This document shows, piece by piece, positions 5,498 to 13,186 of a stretch of 14,105 nt of DNA (its first letter is position 1; each line of letters opens with the position of its first letter). The stretch is taken from the NCBI GenBank assembly GCA_025937615.1, contig JAICRA010000006.1, forward strand, positions 1-14,105, written 5' to 3'. Position numbers and translations under genes: made by a program. Origin of the DNA: Thermomicrobiales bacterium. GTDB lineage: Bacteria > Chloroflexota > Chloroflexia > Thermomicrobiales > UBA6265. The notes under the pieces are model-generated. The model was given only the letters and a program-made list of their open reading frames with translations, was not told the origin of the DNA and made no database searches.

Positions 5498-7264
5498 TCA
5501 GGTGATCTCGGCGATGGGATCCCCGACGCGAACAGCCATCCCCGGTGTGGCGGCAACAGTCGCGAGCACCCCGTCACGGTGCGCGGTGACGTCGTTCTCC
5601 ATCTTCATGGCCTCGATCACGCAGACCGTCTGACCGCGCGTCACCGAGTCTCCCGGTGCGGCCGCGACCCGAACCACGGTGCCCTGGATCGGGCTGCGAA
5701 GTAGCGCATCCTCACCTGAGCGGTCTGTGGCAGATTTCGCCGGGGGCTTCGGTCTTTGCGATTGGACGTTACTGGTCGCGGGTTTGGAAGCACCATACAC
5801 CCGGACCTCGAAGCGGCGGCCGTCAACCTCGGTGACCACTTCGAATAGTCCCTGGTCGCTCGATTCTGCTGTGGGAACTGAATCGGCCGGCGGGGGAAGT
5901 ACCTCGGGGTGCCGGTCGAGGAAGGTCGTCGTGGCCCTGCCGCTTCGCCAGTCGGGGTGGTCGAGCAGTCGGAGGTGGAATTCCCGCGTCGTTGGTACCC
6001 CCAGAACATCGAGCTCGATCAGGGCGCGACGCATGCGTGCCGTCGCCTCGCCCCGGTCGCGACCCCAGGTGATCACCTTGGCGATCAGCGAGTCATAGGC
6101 GGGGTGGATACGGCTGCCGCTCTCCGCCGCGCTATCGACGCGGACGCCCATCCCCGCCGGCGGGTGGAAGCGGGCGATCGTCCCAGGAGCCGGTGCGAAT
6201 CCTTTCCCGGGATCTTCGGCGTTGATCCGGCACTCAATGGCATGTCCGCGGGGGACGACGTTCTTGATCGCAAACGAGAGCGGCGCGCCGCTGGCCACGA
6301 GGATCTGCTCTCGCACGAGGTCGATCCCGGTGGTCATCTCAGTGACTGGATGCTCGACCTGAATGCGAGTGTTCATCTCGAGGAAGGCAAACTGACCGTT
6401 GGCGTCGAGCAGGAACTCGACCGTCCCCGCACCGCGGTAGGAGACAGCGTGCGCGAGCGCGACCGCGGCGGCAGCCATCGCTTCGCGCGTCTCGTCCGTA
6501 ACTCCCGGCGCAGGTGCTTCCTCGATCAACTTCTGGTGCCGACGTTGCACCGAGCAATCCCGGTCGCCGACCGCGATGATCTGACCCTGGCCATCGGCCA
6601 TGAGCTGCACCTCGATGTGCCGCGGATCATCGAGATAGCGCTCCAGATAGACCTCGGGGTTGGCGAAGGAGCGTGCGGCCTCGCCTGAGGCACCGAGGAA
6701 CGCCGCTTCCATCTCCTCCGGCCCCCGGGCGACGCGAAAGCCGCGTCCGCCGCCGCCGCCAGAGGCCTTCACGGCCACCGGGTATCCGTGATCGGCTCCC
6801 CAGGCGAGCGCATCGCGCGGCGAGCTTACCGGTCCATCTGATCCCGGAACTATGGGAACGCCGGCTGAGGCAGCTATCCGCCGCGCCTCGATCTTGTCTC
6901 CCATCGCTGCAATCGCTTCTGCCGGCGGACCGACAAAGACGATCCCAGCGTCAGCGCTGGCTCGGGCGAAGTCGGGATTCTCGGCAAGGAAGCCATATCC
7001 TGGATGAATAGCGTCGGCGCCGCTACGGCGTGCGATCTCGATGATGGCGGGGATGTCGAGGTAAGGAATCCGGGCCGTGGAGGGAATGCACCATGCGTCA
7101 TCCGCGAGTCGCACGTGCATGGCCTCGTGTTCGCCCTCGTCATAGACGGCAACCGCACGAATACCGAGATCGTGGGCGGCACGGATCACCCGGACCGCGA
7201 TCTCGCCCCGATTGGCGACGAGCAACGTACGAATCGGTGTCTGTGGGTAGGTGACTCCGGGCAT
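5498..7264 (-). CDS. Biotin carboxylase fused to biotin carrier domain (acyl-CoA carboxylase alpha subunit)
   Basis: ATP-dependent carboxylation of biotin for an acyl-CoA carboxylase (acetyl-, propionyl- or related CoA). It has 588 residues. The pre-ATP-grasp domain (about 10-120) starts RTLLVANRGEIAVR. The ATP-grasp domain has the glycine loop K-A-S-G-G-G-G-G-R-G-F at 166-176 and E-M-N-T-R-I-Q-V-E-H-P at 296-306. The biotin-carboxylase C-terminal domain follows to about 450, then a variable linker and the biotinyl domain with A-M-K-M at 552-555, where Lys554 is biotinylated, 34 residues from the end. It is shorter than PccA/MccA-type subunits (~650-700) and has no carboxyltransferase domain. 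No beta subunit lies in the window. ATG 7264 is chosen because TATCAT ends 7 nt upstream and the family N-terminus follows; in-frame starts at 7297 and 7555 add unsupported residues. It corresponds to accC/accA-type genes, with acyl specificity unresolved. Confidence 0.93.
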   Translation of the reverse strand: MPGVTYPQTPIRTLLVANRGEIAVRVIRAAHDLGIRAVAVYDEGEHEAMHVRLADDAWCIPSTARIPYLDIPAIIEIARRSGADAIHPGYGFLAENPDFARASADAGIVFVGPPAEAIAAMGDKIEARRIAASAGVPIVPGSDGPVSSPRDALAWGADHGYPVAVKASGGGGGRGFRVARGPEEMEAAFLGASGEAARSFANPEVYLERYLDDPRHIEVQLMADGQGQIIAVGDRDCSVQRRHQKLIEEAPAPGVTDETREAMAAAAVALAHAVSYRGAGTVEFLLDANGQFAFLEMNTRIQVEHPVTEMTTGIDLVREQILVASGAPLSFAIKNVVPRGHAIECRINAEDPGKGFAPAPGTIARFHPPAGMGVRVDSAAESGSRIHPAYDSLIAKVITWGRDRGEATARMRRALIELDVLGVPTTREFHLRLLDHPDWRSGRATTTFLDRHPEVLPPPADSVPTAESSDQGLFEVVTEVDGRRFEVRVYGASKPATSNVQSQRPKPPAKSATDRSGEDALLRSPIQGTVVRVAAAPGDSVTRGQTVCVIEAMKMENDVTAHRDGVLATVAATPGMAVRVGDPIAEIT

Positions 7265-7277
7265 GGCGGCGATGATA
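7265..7277 (-). promoter_or_regulatory. Predicted leaderless promoter -10 of the biotin carboxylase gene (TATCAT + 7 nt + ATG)
   Basis: On the minus strand TATCAT (7277 to 7272) is separated by 7 nt, all G or C, from ATG 7264. No Shine-Dalgarno is present. This is the third gene in the window with a TATnnT-N7-ATG start. I could not identify a -35. Confidence 0.45.
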
Positions 7278-7290
7278 GCCGCGGCTGGGA

Positions 7291-7319
7291 TTATCATGGT
7301 GGCAGAGTTCGCTCTATAA
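7291..7319 (+). promoter_or_regulatory. Weak candidate promoter for the rhodanese-pdxH unit
   Basis: TTATCA (7291-7296, 4 of 6 to the TTGACA consensus) and CTATAA (7314-7319) are 17 nt apart in the 112-bp region divergent from the biotin carboxylase gene. This would give a leader of about 50 nt before ATG 7377. TATCAT at 7292-7297 is an alternative -10. The rest of the intergenic region shows nothing further. Confidence 0.25.
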
Positions 7320-7376
7320 GGGACGGCAGCGCGCGATCGGCCACTGAGGCAATCGCCCGTGGGACAGGAGGCAGCA

Positions 7377-7769
7377 ATGGCGAAGACGGCGGCGGATCTT
7401 GTAGCGGAAGCCAAGCAGCGCATCCAGAATCTGACGGTTGACCAGACGGCGGACGAGATCGAACGAGGGGATGCGCTCGTCGTCGATCTCCGGGAGCCCG
7501 AAGAGCGGCAAGAACACGGTGCGATCCCGGGCGCCGTGCATGCTCCGCGGGGCATACTCGAGTTCTGGGCCGACCCGACCAGTTCCTACCACCGGGCAGA
7601 GTTCGATCCCAATCGGCGCGTCATCCTGCACTGTGCTGGGGGCGGACGATCCGCGCTGGCTGCTGACACCCTTCAACAAATGGGCTACGCGAATGTGGCT
7701 CACCTCGATGGCGGATTCAATGCCTGGAAGGCAGCCGAGCGGCCGGTTGAGGATGTGCAACCAACGTAG
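7377..7769 (+). CDS. Single-domain rhodanese (sulfurtransferase-like)
   Basis: A 130-residue rhodanese-homology protein that probably carries persulfide sulfur on a cysteine in the cytoplasm. The domain spans about 20-122: a VVDLREPEER strand (35-44), the H-G-A-I-P-G-A-V-H-A segment (47-56) and the active-site loop C-A-G-G-G-R from Cys86 to Arg91, the six-residue loop typical of active sulfurtransferases. LDGGFNAW (110-117) is the conserved C-terminal helix start. The donor and acceptor are not indicated. ATG 7377 has AGGAGG about 5 nt upstream, which favours it over the in-frame ATG at 7359. The 41-nt gap to pdxH on the same strand suggests co-transcription. Confidence 0.93.
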   Translation: MAKTAADLVAEAKQRIQNLTVDQTADEIERGDALVVDLREPEERQEHGAIPGAVHAPRGILEFWADPTSSYHRAEFDPNRRVILHCAGGGRSALAADTLQQMGYANVAHLDGGFNAWKAAERPVEDVQPT

Positions 7770-7810
7770 ACTCCTCGTAACTAAACCGCTGGGGACGGGA
7801 GAGTCCGAAG

Positions 7811-8452
7811 ATGGTGCTCCATGCAGCCGACATGCGACGGGAGTATTCGCTGGCGGGTCTCAATGAGACCGATCTCGACCCTGATCCCATTCACCAGTTC
7901 GGGCAGTGGTTCGTCGAGGCGCAGGCGGCGGAGGTCCCTGAGCCGAACGCGATGGTCCTGGCGACGGCATCCCCGGACGGCGAGCCCGCGGCGCGGATCG
8001 TCCTGCTCAAGGGGTTCGACGAGCGCGGATTCCTCTTCTACTCGAACTACGAGAGCCCGAAAGGCCGCGACCTTGCGCAGAACCCACGCGCCGCGTTGAC
8101 GTTTTACTGGCCGCAACTGGAGCGCCAGGTCCGCATCTCGGGTGTGGCTGCACGCATCAGCCGTGACGAGTCCCGGGTCTATTTCGACAGTCGTCCCGTG
8201 GGCAGTCGCATCGCGGCCAGTCTCTCCCACCAGAGCGAGGTGATCAGCGGTCGCGAGCAGTTGGCTGCGGAATTCAGGCGATTGGCAGAGCAATTTGGCG
8301 ACGCCGCGATTCCGTTACCCGAGTATTGGGGCGGCTACCGCGTAACCCCGGAATGGATCGAGTTCTGGCAAGGACGCCCGAGCCGGCTCCACGACCGGCT
8401 CCGCTATCGGCGTGAGGGCGAGTGCTGGGTCATCGAGCGCTTGTCGCCCTAA
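7811..8452 (+). CDS. pdxH: Pyridoxamine/pyridoxine 5'-phosphate oxidase
   Basis: FMN-dependent oxidation of pyridoxine or pyridoxamine 5'-phosphate to pyridoxal 5'-phosphate. The 213 residues match the family length. The N-terminal R-R-E-Y segment (9-12) precedes the catalytic fold. The FMN/phosphate-binding stretch runs [16 protein letters not shown] and then [27 protein letters not shown] is the second conserved block. The C-terminal signature [14 protein letters not shown] occupies 183-196. I kept ATG 7811 (purine-rich GGGAGAG upstream); ATG 7832 would remove the first seven residues only. The stop TAA shares 4 bp with the stop of glgP on the opposite strand, so no separate terminator lies between them. 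Confidence 0.97.
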   Translation: MVLHAADMRREYSLAGLNETDLDPDPIHQFGQWFVEAQAAEVPEPNAMVLATASPDGEPAARIVLLKGFDERGFLFYSNYESPKGRDLAQNPRAALTFYWPQLERQVRISGVAARISRDESRVYFDSRPVGSRIAASLSHQSEVISGREQLAAEFRRLAEQFGDAAIPLPEYWGGYRVTPEWIEFWQGRPSRLHDRLRYRREGECWVIERLSP

Positions 8453-10644
8453 CCCCGCTCCCGGCCGGCTGTCACTGGTTGCGCCATCCAGCGCGCTCCA
8501 CCCGCCGAGGCCGGCACATACAGCCGGTTGATGTATTCGATCACCATCCGCTGTGACGAGAAGCGGGGGGCCAGGGAGCGGATCGCCTCTTTCGACCGGC
8601 GAATCCACTCGCGGGGCAAATTCTGCTCATCTCGCTCGTAGAAGAGCGGCACGACCTCGCGCTCCAGGAGCGAATAGATGGCGTCGCCGTCGGCAGCATC
8701 TCCCTTGCCGTCCATCAGCTCTGACGGCTCGATACCCCAGCCGGTATCCCGATTCGCGGCGAAGCCTTCGATCCACCAACCGTCGAGCACGGACAAATTC
8801 AATGCCCCGTTGGCCGCTGCCTTCATGCCGGAGGTGCCGCTCGCCTCGAGCGGTGCGCGGGGGTTGTTGAGCCAGACGTCGACACCCCCGTAGAGGTGAG
8901 ACGCCAGCAACATGTCGTAGTCCTCGGCGAAGGCAATTCGACCCTGAAACCGCGGGTCGAGAGAGCGCCAGAAGATCTCCTGGATGAGGCGTTTGCCACC
9001 ATCGTCCGCCGGGTGGGCCTTGCCCGCGAAGATGAGCTGCACGGGTCGCTCCGGATCGGTCAGGATTCGGGCCAGGCGATCCGGGTCGCTGAACATGAGT
9101 GTCGCTCGCTTATACGTGGCGAAGCGACGCGCGAAGCCGATGGTGAGGGGTTCTGGTTGGAGAAATGGTCCGGACGCCACCACCTGCTTCGGATCGACTT
9201 CGGCGGATGCCCAGCGGCGGCGGGAGTATTCGTGCAAATAGGCGAGGAGCATCTCCTTGTTACGCCGTCGCACCTCCCAAAACTCGATGTCGGGAATGTC
9301 GAGAACCGGCGTCCAGATCTCTTCCTCCTGCATCCGCTCGCGCCAGTCCGCCGGCAGGTAGCGATCCAGGAGCGCTTGCAGGGGTGCTGAAATCCAGGTG
9401 GGCAGGTGGGCGCCGTTCGTGATCGAGGTGATCGGGGTGAGTGACGCCTCCACGTCGGGCCACAGGTCATGCCACATGGCGCGGGTGATCTCACCATGCC
9501 GCGCGCTGACCCCGTTCCGGAAACCGGAGAGGCGCATCGACAGCGCGGTCATATTGAACCCGTCCCCGCTGGCATCGTGGTGTCCAAGCTCAAGGAATTC
9601 TTGCCGGGTCAATCCGAGTTGCGGCCAGAAGTAGCTGAAGTACCGGTCGATCAGATACGGCGGGAAAACGTCATGACCGGCGGGTACCGGGGTGTGCGAG
9701 GTGAAGACCGACGATGCAATGACACGTTCAGATGCTTCATCGAAGGTCGGACCCGTCGCTACCCATTCCCGGACCCGTTCCAGGAGGTGAAAGCCGGCGT
9801 GACCCTCATTGCCATGCCAGTAGACCGGATCGATCCCGATCGCCCGCAGGGCGCGAACGCCGCCGATGCCGAGAATCTTTTCCTGCCGCAGCCGGTGCTC
9901 CTGGTCGCCTCCGTAGAGCCGTGAGGAGACCGTGCGCGTCCAGTCGGGGTTCCCTTCGACGTCAGCGTCAAGCAGGAAGAGCGAGACACGGCCAACCTGG
10001 ACGCGCCAGATCTGCAAGCGCACCGGCGAGTTGGGGTCATTGAGGACGATCTCGACGCAGAGTGGCTCACCGTCCTCACCGAGCACGGGTGTGATTGGCT
10101 CGGCGCCTGGTTCCAGTACCGGCGTCACGTCGAGTTGCCATCCGTCGGGGGTCAGCCGCTGCCGCAGGTAGCCCTGGCGATAGAGGAGCGAGACACCGAC
10201 GAGCGGCAGCCCGAGATCGCTGGCCGCTTTCGCGTGATCGCCGGCAAGCACGCCGAGACCACCGGAATAGATCGGTAGCGTGGGATGGACGCCGAATTCG
10301 GCGGAGAAATACGCGACGGGCCGCTCGATCAGCTCAGGCTGGTGCCTGCCGACCCACGTCGTCTCGGGGTTCGCCGTTAGCAAGCCGTCGAACCGCGCCA
10401 TTTCCTCGTCATAACGATTCAAATAGTCATGATCTTCAGCTGCCTGCCGCAGCCGCTCTGGAGCGACGGCACTGAGCAGGAGAACCGGGTTTTCTTCGAG
10501 CGACTCGAACAGCACGGGGTCAAGATCGCGGTAGAGATTCTCGGCCCGGGGTTGCCAACTCCACCAAAGGTTTTGTGCGAGCGGACCGAGACCGGCGATC
10601 CGCTCGGGGAGCGCGTTGGAGCGCGTGCCATCCGTGGTCGTCAT
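8449..10644 (-). CDS. glgP: Alpha-glucan (glycogen/starch) phosphorylase, GT35
   Basis: Phosphorolysis of alpha-1,4-glucans to glucose 1-phosphate, using PLP as cofactor. It has 731 residues, fitting the shorter bacterial/archaeal type (TIGR02094-like) rather than the ~800-residue classical enzymes. A DUF3417-type N-terminus (about 12-110, [11 protein letters not shown]) precedes the catalytic core, which begins [28 protein letters not shown]. The HGNEGHAGF and [11 protein letters not shown] segments are conserved. The PLP site E-A-S-G-T-S-G-M-K places the Schiff-base lysine at about residue 608, followed by A-A-N-G-A-L-N. ATG 10644 has GGAGGAG (10655-10661) 10 nt upstream. It follows the porphyrinogen-oxidase-family gene by 122 nt, so it may have its own promoter, though I could not pick one. 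It is tail-to-tail with pdxH. Confidence 0.96.
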   Translation of the reverse strand: MTTTDGTRSNALPERIAGLGPLAQNLWWSWQPRAENLYRDLDPVLFESLEENPVLLLSAVAPERLRQAAEDHDYLNRYDEEMARFDGLLTANPETTWVGRHQPELIERPVAYFSAEFGVHPTLPIYSGGLGVLAGDHAKAASDLGLPLVGVSLLYRQGYLRQRLTPDGWQLDVTPVLEPGAEPITPVLGEDGEPLCVEIVLNDPNSPVRLQIWRVQVGRVSLFLLDADVEGNPDWTRTVSSRLYGGDQEHRLRQEKILGIGGVRALRAIGIDPVYWHGNEGHAGFHLLERVREWVATGPTFDEASERVIASSVFTSHTPVPAGHDVFPPYLIDRYFSYFWPQLGLTRQEFLELGHHDASGDGFNMTALSMRLSGFRNGVSARHGEITRAMWHDLWPDVEASLTPITSITNGAHLPTWISAPLQALLDRYLPADWRERMQEEEIWTPVLDIPDIEFWEVRRRNKEMLLAYLHEYSRRRWASAEVDPKQVVASGPFLQPEPLTIGFARRFATYKRATLMFSDPDRLARILTDPERPVQLIFAGKAHPADDGGKRLIQEIFWRSLDPRFQGRIAFAEDYDMLLASHLYGGVDVWLNNPRAPLEASGTSGMKAAANGALNLSVLDGWWIEGFAANRDTGWGIEPSELMDGKGDAADGDAIYSLLEREVVPLFYERDEQNLPREWIRRSKEAIRSLAPRFSSQRMVIEYINRLYVPASAGGARWMAQPVTAGRERG

Positions 10645-10766
10645 CCAGCCAATGCTCCTCCGTGCCCGGCATTGCGCACGTGTTCACCCCTGTTTTCGCC
10701 TTGGCTCGGGCATAGTTCTTTTCAGGGTACTACGTCGTGCATGGTCGTTTCGTTGCGCTTGCCTCG

Positions 10767-12263
10767 TCAGCGGACCGCGTATGGTGGCCCAAGAGATCGT
10801 GAGACGGCGCGGAGATGTGCTGCCGCCGCATCCGCGGCGCGCTCCCCGGACAGGATGCAATCGGGGAGACCGACCCCGTGGAACGCGTTACCGGCCAGAT
10901 AGAGCCTCGCATGTTCCGACTGCCTAGCCTCGATCCGGGCCACGCGCTGCGGATGACCGAGGAGGTACTGCGGCATGCCACGCGGCCAGCGGTGGACCCG
11001 GGTCAATGAAGGAGGAGCAGATACGCCAAGTCGCACCGCGACTTCCTGGACCGCCAGAGCGACGAGCGACTCGTCGTCCCCCGCAAGCACTTCCTCCTGG
11101 CCCGCCCGCCCAATGAAGACCCGGATCAGCTCCCACCCGTCAGGAGCGCGCCCCGACCATTTTCGGGAGGACCAGGTACAGGCCAGGATCGGACTCCTCT
11201 CGGCGCGAGGGATGACATAGCCATGACCTTCTAACGGATGCGGGATCTCCTCCCCGCGGTAGGCAAGGGTCACGATCGCGGTCGATGCGTGCGGGATCGC
11301 CGCCAGCTCCGTGGTCAGCATGGGATCGAGCTCGGCCAGGAGACCGGCCGCGACATAGGCAGGGGTGGCGACGATGACCGCATCCGCTTGGATCGCACCT
11401 CCCGTTGCCAGCCGAACCTCAAATCCGGAACCCGCGGGCGTCACTGCCGTAACCGGGTCACCGAGCACGAGCGTGACGTCGCCGTCGCGGAGCTGAGCCT
11501 CCAACGCGCTGACCAGCACGCCGAGACCTCCCACGGGCGTGAGGAACGGGGACCTCGGTGAGGAGGTGGGAGATGGCCCCAATCGCCGGGCGGCCAGCAC
11601 TCCCTTGATCAGCCCGCCGTATCGACGCTCCGCCTCACGGAGCTGAGGGAACGTCGCGCCCAGACTCAGCTGGTCGCCATTCGCGGCGTAGATTCCCGCC
11701 ATCAGTGGCTCGACGAGACGCTCCCAGGCTTCCCGCCCGAGGCGGCGGCGAATGAACCCGCCAAGCGATTCGTCGCCTTCCGCACGCCGCGCCGGGAGCA
11801 GGTAGTCGAGTGCCACTCGGGCCTTGCCAAGCGATGAAAGCAGGTTGGAGCGAGCAAGCGGGGCGAGACGCGTCGGCACGAGGCCGCTGAGCCCCTCGGG
11901 GAGGTCGTGGAGTCGGCCGCGCCAAAGAACGAACGCACGGCGTCGTTGCGGTCTGACACCCTGGAGTTGCGGGTGCGGGTGTTCCCCCAACCCTAGCTCT
12001 TCGCACAGTCCCAGCCCTCGCGGTTTGGTGGCGAGGAACGAGTCGGGACCACCCTCGATGACGAAGCCATCGACGTGCTCGGTCACGATCTTGCCGCCGA
12101 GGCGATCCTCCGCCTCGACGAGCGTCACCCGCAGATCTGAGGCCGCGTCCGGTCTTAGTTGCAGGAGACGGTGCGCCGCGGCAAGACCGGTGATGCCTCC
12201 GCCAACGACGACCACGTGGCCGGGTGCTCCGGATTTCTCTAACGCGCTCAGATCGCCGTCCAC
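10767..12263 (-). CDS. hemY: Protoporphyrinogen / coproporphyrinogen III oxidase (HemY/CgoX family)
   Basis: FAD-dependent oxidation of a porphyrinogen in haem synthesis. The sequence does not tell whether the substrate is proto- or coproporphyrinogen. The 498 residues start with the dinucleotide-binding motif G-G-G-I-T-G-L-A-A-A-H-R-L (21-33), the glutamate at the end of the second strand (VTLVEAEDRLGGK, 46-58) and E-G-G-P-D-S-F (70-76). The C-terminal FAD motif L-Y-L-A-G-N-A-F-H-G-V-G-L-P-D-C-I at 454-470 is diagnostic. The start is uncertain: GTG 12263 overlaps the SDR gene by 16 bp and has only a weak purine stretch. A second GTG at residue 17, just before the FAD motif, has GGAG about 11 nt upstream. 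No other haem gene is in the window. Confidence 0.92.
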   Translation of the reverse strand: MDGDLSALEKSGAPGHVVVVGGGITGLAAAHRLLQLRPDAASDLRVTLVEAEDRLGGKIVTEHVDGFVIEGGPDSFLATKPRGLGLCEELGLGEHPHPQLQGVRPQRRRAFVLWRGRLHDLPEGLSGLVPTRLAPLARSNLLSSLGKARVALDYLLPARRAEGDESLGGFIRRRLGREAWERLVEPLMAGIYAANGDQLSLGATFPQLREAERRYGGLIKGVLAARRLGPSPTSSPRSPFLTPVGGLGVLVSALEAQLRDGDVTLVLGDPVTAVTPAGSGFEVRLATGGAIQADAVIVATPAYVAAGLLAELDPMLTTELAAIPHASTAIVTLAYRGEEIPHPLEGHGYVIPRAERSPILACTWSSRKWSGRAPDGWELIRVFIGRAGQEEVLAGDDESLVALAVQEVAVRLGVSAPPSLTRVHRWPRGMPQYLLGHPQRVARIEARQSEHARLYLAGNAFHGVGLPDCILSGERAADAAAAHLRAVSRSLGPPYAVR

Positions 12264-13042
12264 CCGCCGTCGACGGTGAGGGCTGTGCCGGTGATCATCG
12301 CCGTCGCTGGCCCGGCTAGGAAGGTGACCGCCGCCGCGACCTCTTCCGGCGTGGCCAGTCTCCCAGCGGGTGTTCGACCGAGGATGTCGGACTTGATTGC
12401 CTCATTCTCCAGCAAGACCCGGGTCAGCGGCGTTTCGACGAATGTCGGGCAGACGGCGTTCACTCTGATGTGGTACGGGGCCCACTCGATGGCGAGCACC
12501 CGAGAGAGGTTGATCACACCTGCCTTGGACGAGCAGTAGGCAGCACGGTCGTAGTAACCGACGAGACCTACGACCGAGGAGACATTGACGATGCTGCCGC
12601 CAGGTGGAACTTGATCGCGCATGACCCGGCCCGCGGTCTGCGCAGTGAAGAACAGGCCCTTCAAGTTCGTGTCGAGCACGAGATCCCAGGCCTCTTCTGT
12701 GACCTCGAATGCCGGCTGTCGGACGTTGACACCCGCGTTGTTGACGAGGATGTCGAGACGGCCGTCGCCCGCCCGCGCCGCCGCATCAACGCAGTCGGAG
12801 ATGCTCTCCAGGTCTCGAACATCGAGTGCGACCGCGAGTGCAGGACCGCCCGCACGTTCCAGCTCGGAAACGGTCGCCTCGGCTCGCTCCAGACGGTCGG
12901 GGAGCTCGGTGACAACGACCCGCGCGCCGGCGGCGGACAATGCGCGCGCGGCCGCCTGCCCGATTCCGGAGCCGGCGCCGGTGACGAGCGCGGTCATGCC
13001 GGCGAGGCTGCCGGCGGTTTCAGTAACTGGCTTGACACCCAT
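12248..13042 (-). CDS. Short-chain dehydrogenase/reductase (classical SDR)
   Basis: NAD(P)-dependent oxidoreductase of the classical SDR family, cytoplasmic, substrate unknown. In the 264-residue form the cofactor loop T-G-A-G-S-G-I-G is at 21-28, N-N-A-G at 101-104, a catalytic serine in N-V-S-S (153-156), and Y-C-S-S-K at 169-173 gives catalytic Tyr169 and Lys173. Glu46 at the end of the second strand suggests NAD(H) preference. The C-terminal region ending VDGGWTAI is typical. ATG 13042 is preferred over ATG 13087, because the latter lies inside a palindromic repeat with no ribosome site, and TATCGC occurs 7 nt before 13042. The last 16 bp overlap the porphyrinogen-oxidase-family gene, so the two are likely co-transcribed, although no shared pathway is evident. 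Confidence 0.93.
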   Translation of the reverse strand: MGVKPVTETAGSLAGMTALVTGAGSGIGQAAARALSAAGARVVVTELPDRLERAEATVSELERAGGPALAVALDVRDLESISDCVDAAARAGDGRLDILVNNAGVNVRQPAFEVTEEAWDLVLDTNLKGLFFTAQTAGRVMRDQVPPGGSIVNVSSVVGLVGYYDRAAYCSSKAGVINLSRVLAIEWAPYHIRVNAVCPTFVETPLTRVLLENEAIKSDILGRTPAGRLATPEEVAAAVTFLAGPATAMITGTALTVDGGWTAI

Positions 13043-13055
13043 TTCCACGGCGATA
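13043..13055 (-). promoter_or_regulatory. Weak candidate leaderless -10 of the SDR gene (TATCGC + 7 nt + ATG)
   Basis: On the minus strand TATCGC (13055 to 13050) sits 7 nt before ATG 13042, the same spacing as the three stronger cases. It lacks the final T of a good -10. TATCCT at 13061 to 13056 is an alternative that would give a short leader. Confidence 0.2.
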
Positions 13056-13072
13056 AGGATACGGCCAACGGT

Positions 13073-13174
13073 GGGTGATGGGGTCATAGGGTTATTGGAT
13101 GATAGGGGAGACGACCCCTCGTTCCCCCTATTCCCCTATCACCACGGGCGAAGCGAGAAATCACCCTATCACCC
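13073..13174. repeat. Nested G/C-run inverted repeat between SDR and LLM genes
   Basis: Most of the 144-bp divergent intergenic region is a palindromic, low-complexity block built from GATAGGG and GGTGAT units. Outer arms 13073-13085 and 13162-13174 match at 11 of 13 positions as reverse complements. Inner arms GATAGGGGA (13101-13109) and TCCCCTATC (13132-13140) match perfectly over 9 bp, with a smaller AGGGG/CCCCT hairpin (13104-13108/13115-13119) inside. CCCTATCACC also occurs twice as a direct repeat (13134-13143 and 13164-13173). The origin is unknown. It could be a dispersed intergenic repeat or a strong structure-forming site. Confidence 0.65.
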
Positions 13175-13186
13175 CACGGAGGAGAG

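Noticed and set aside
5909..6688. Plus-strand open frame antisense to the biotin carboxylase
   Set aside because: It is the shadow of a strongly conserved ATP-grasp coding region; it has no ribosome site or domain.
7265..7555. Upstream in-frame starts of the biotin carboxylase (7297 and 7555)
   Set aside because: The extension is Ser/Arg/Cys-rich and runs antisense into the rhodanese gene; the family N-terminus and the TATCAT-N7 geometry support 7264.
10645..10766. A promoter for glgP in the 122-bp gap
   Set aside because: TATGCC and TAGTAC are present on the minus strand but with no consistent -35/-10 spacing, so I did not annotate one. Only the Shine-Dalgarno is convincing.
13126..13174. 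CRISPR-like short repeats (two CCCTATCACC copies)
   Set aside because: Only two short copies with a 20-bp gap, no 25-40 bp repeat unit, and no cas genes; they are part of the nested palindrome.
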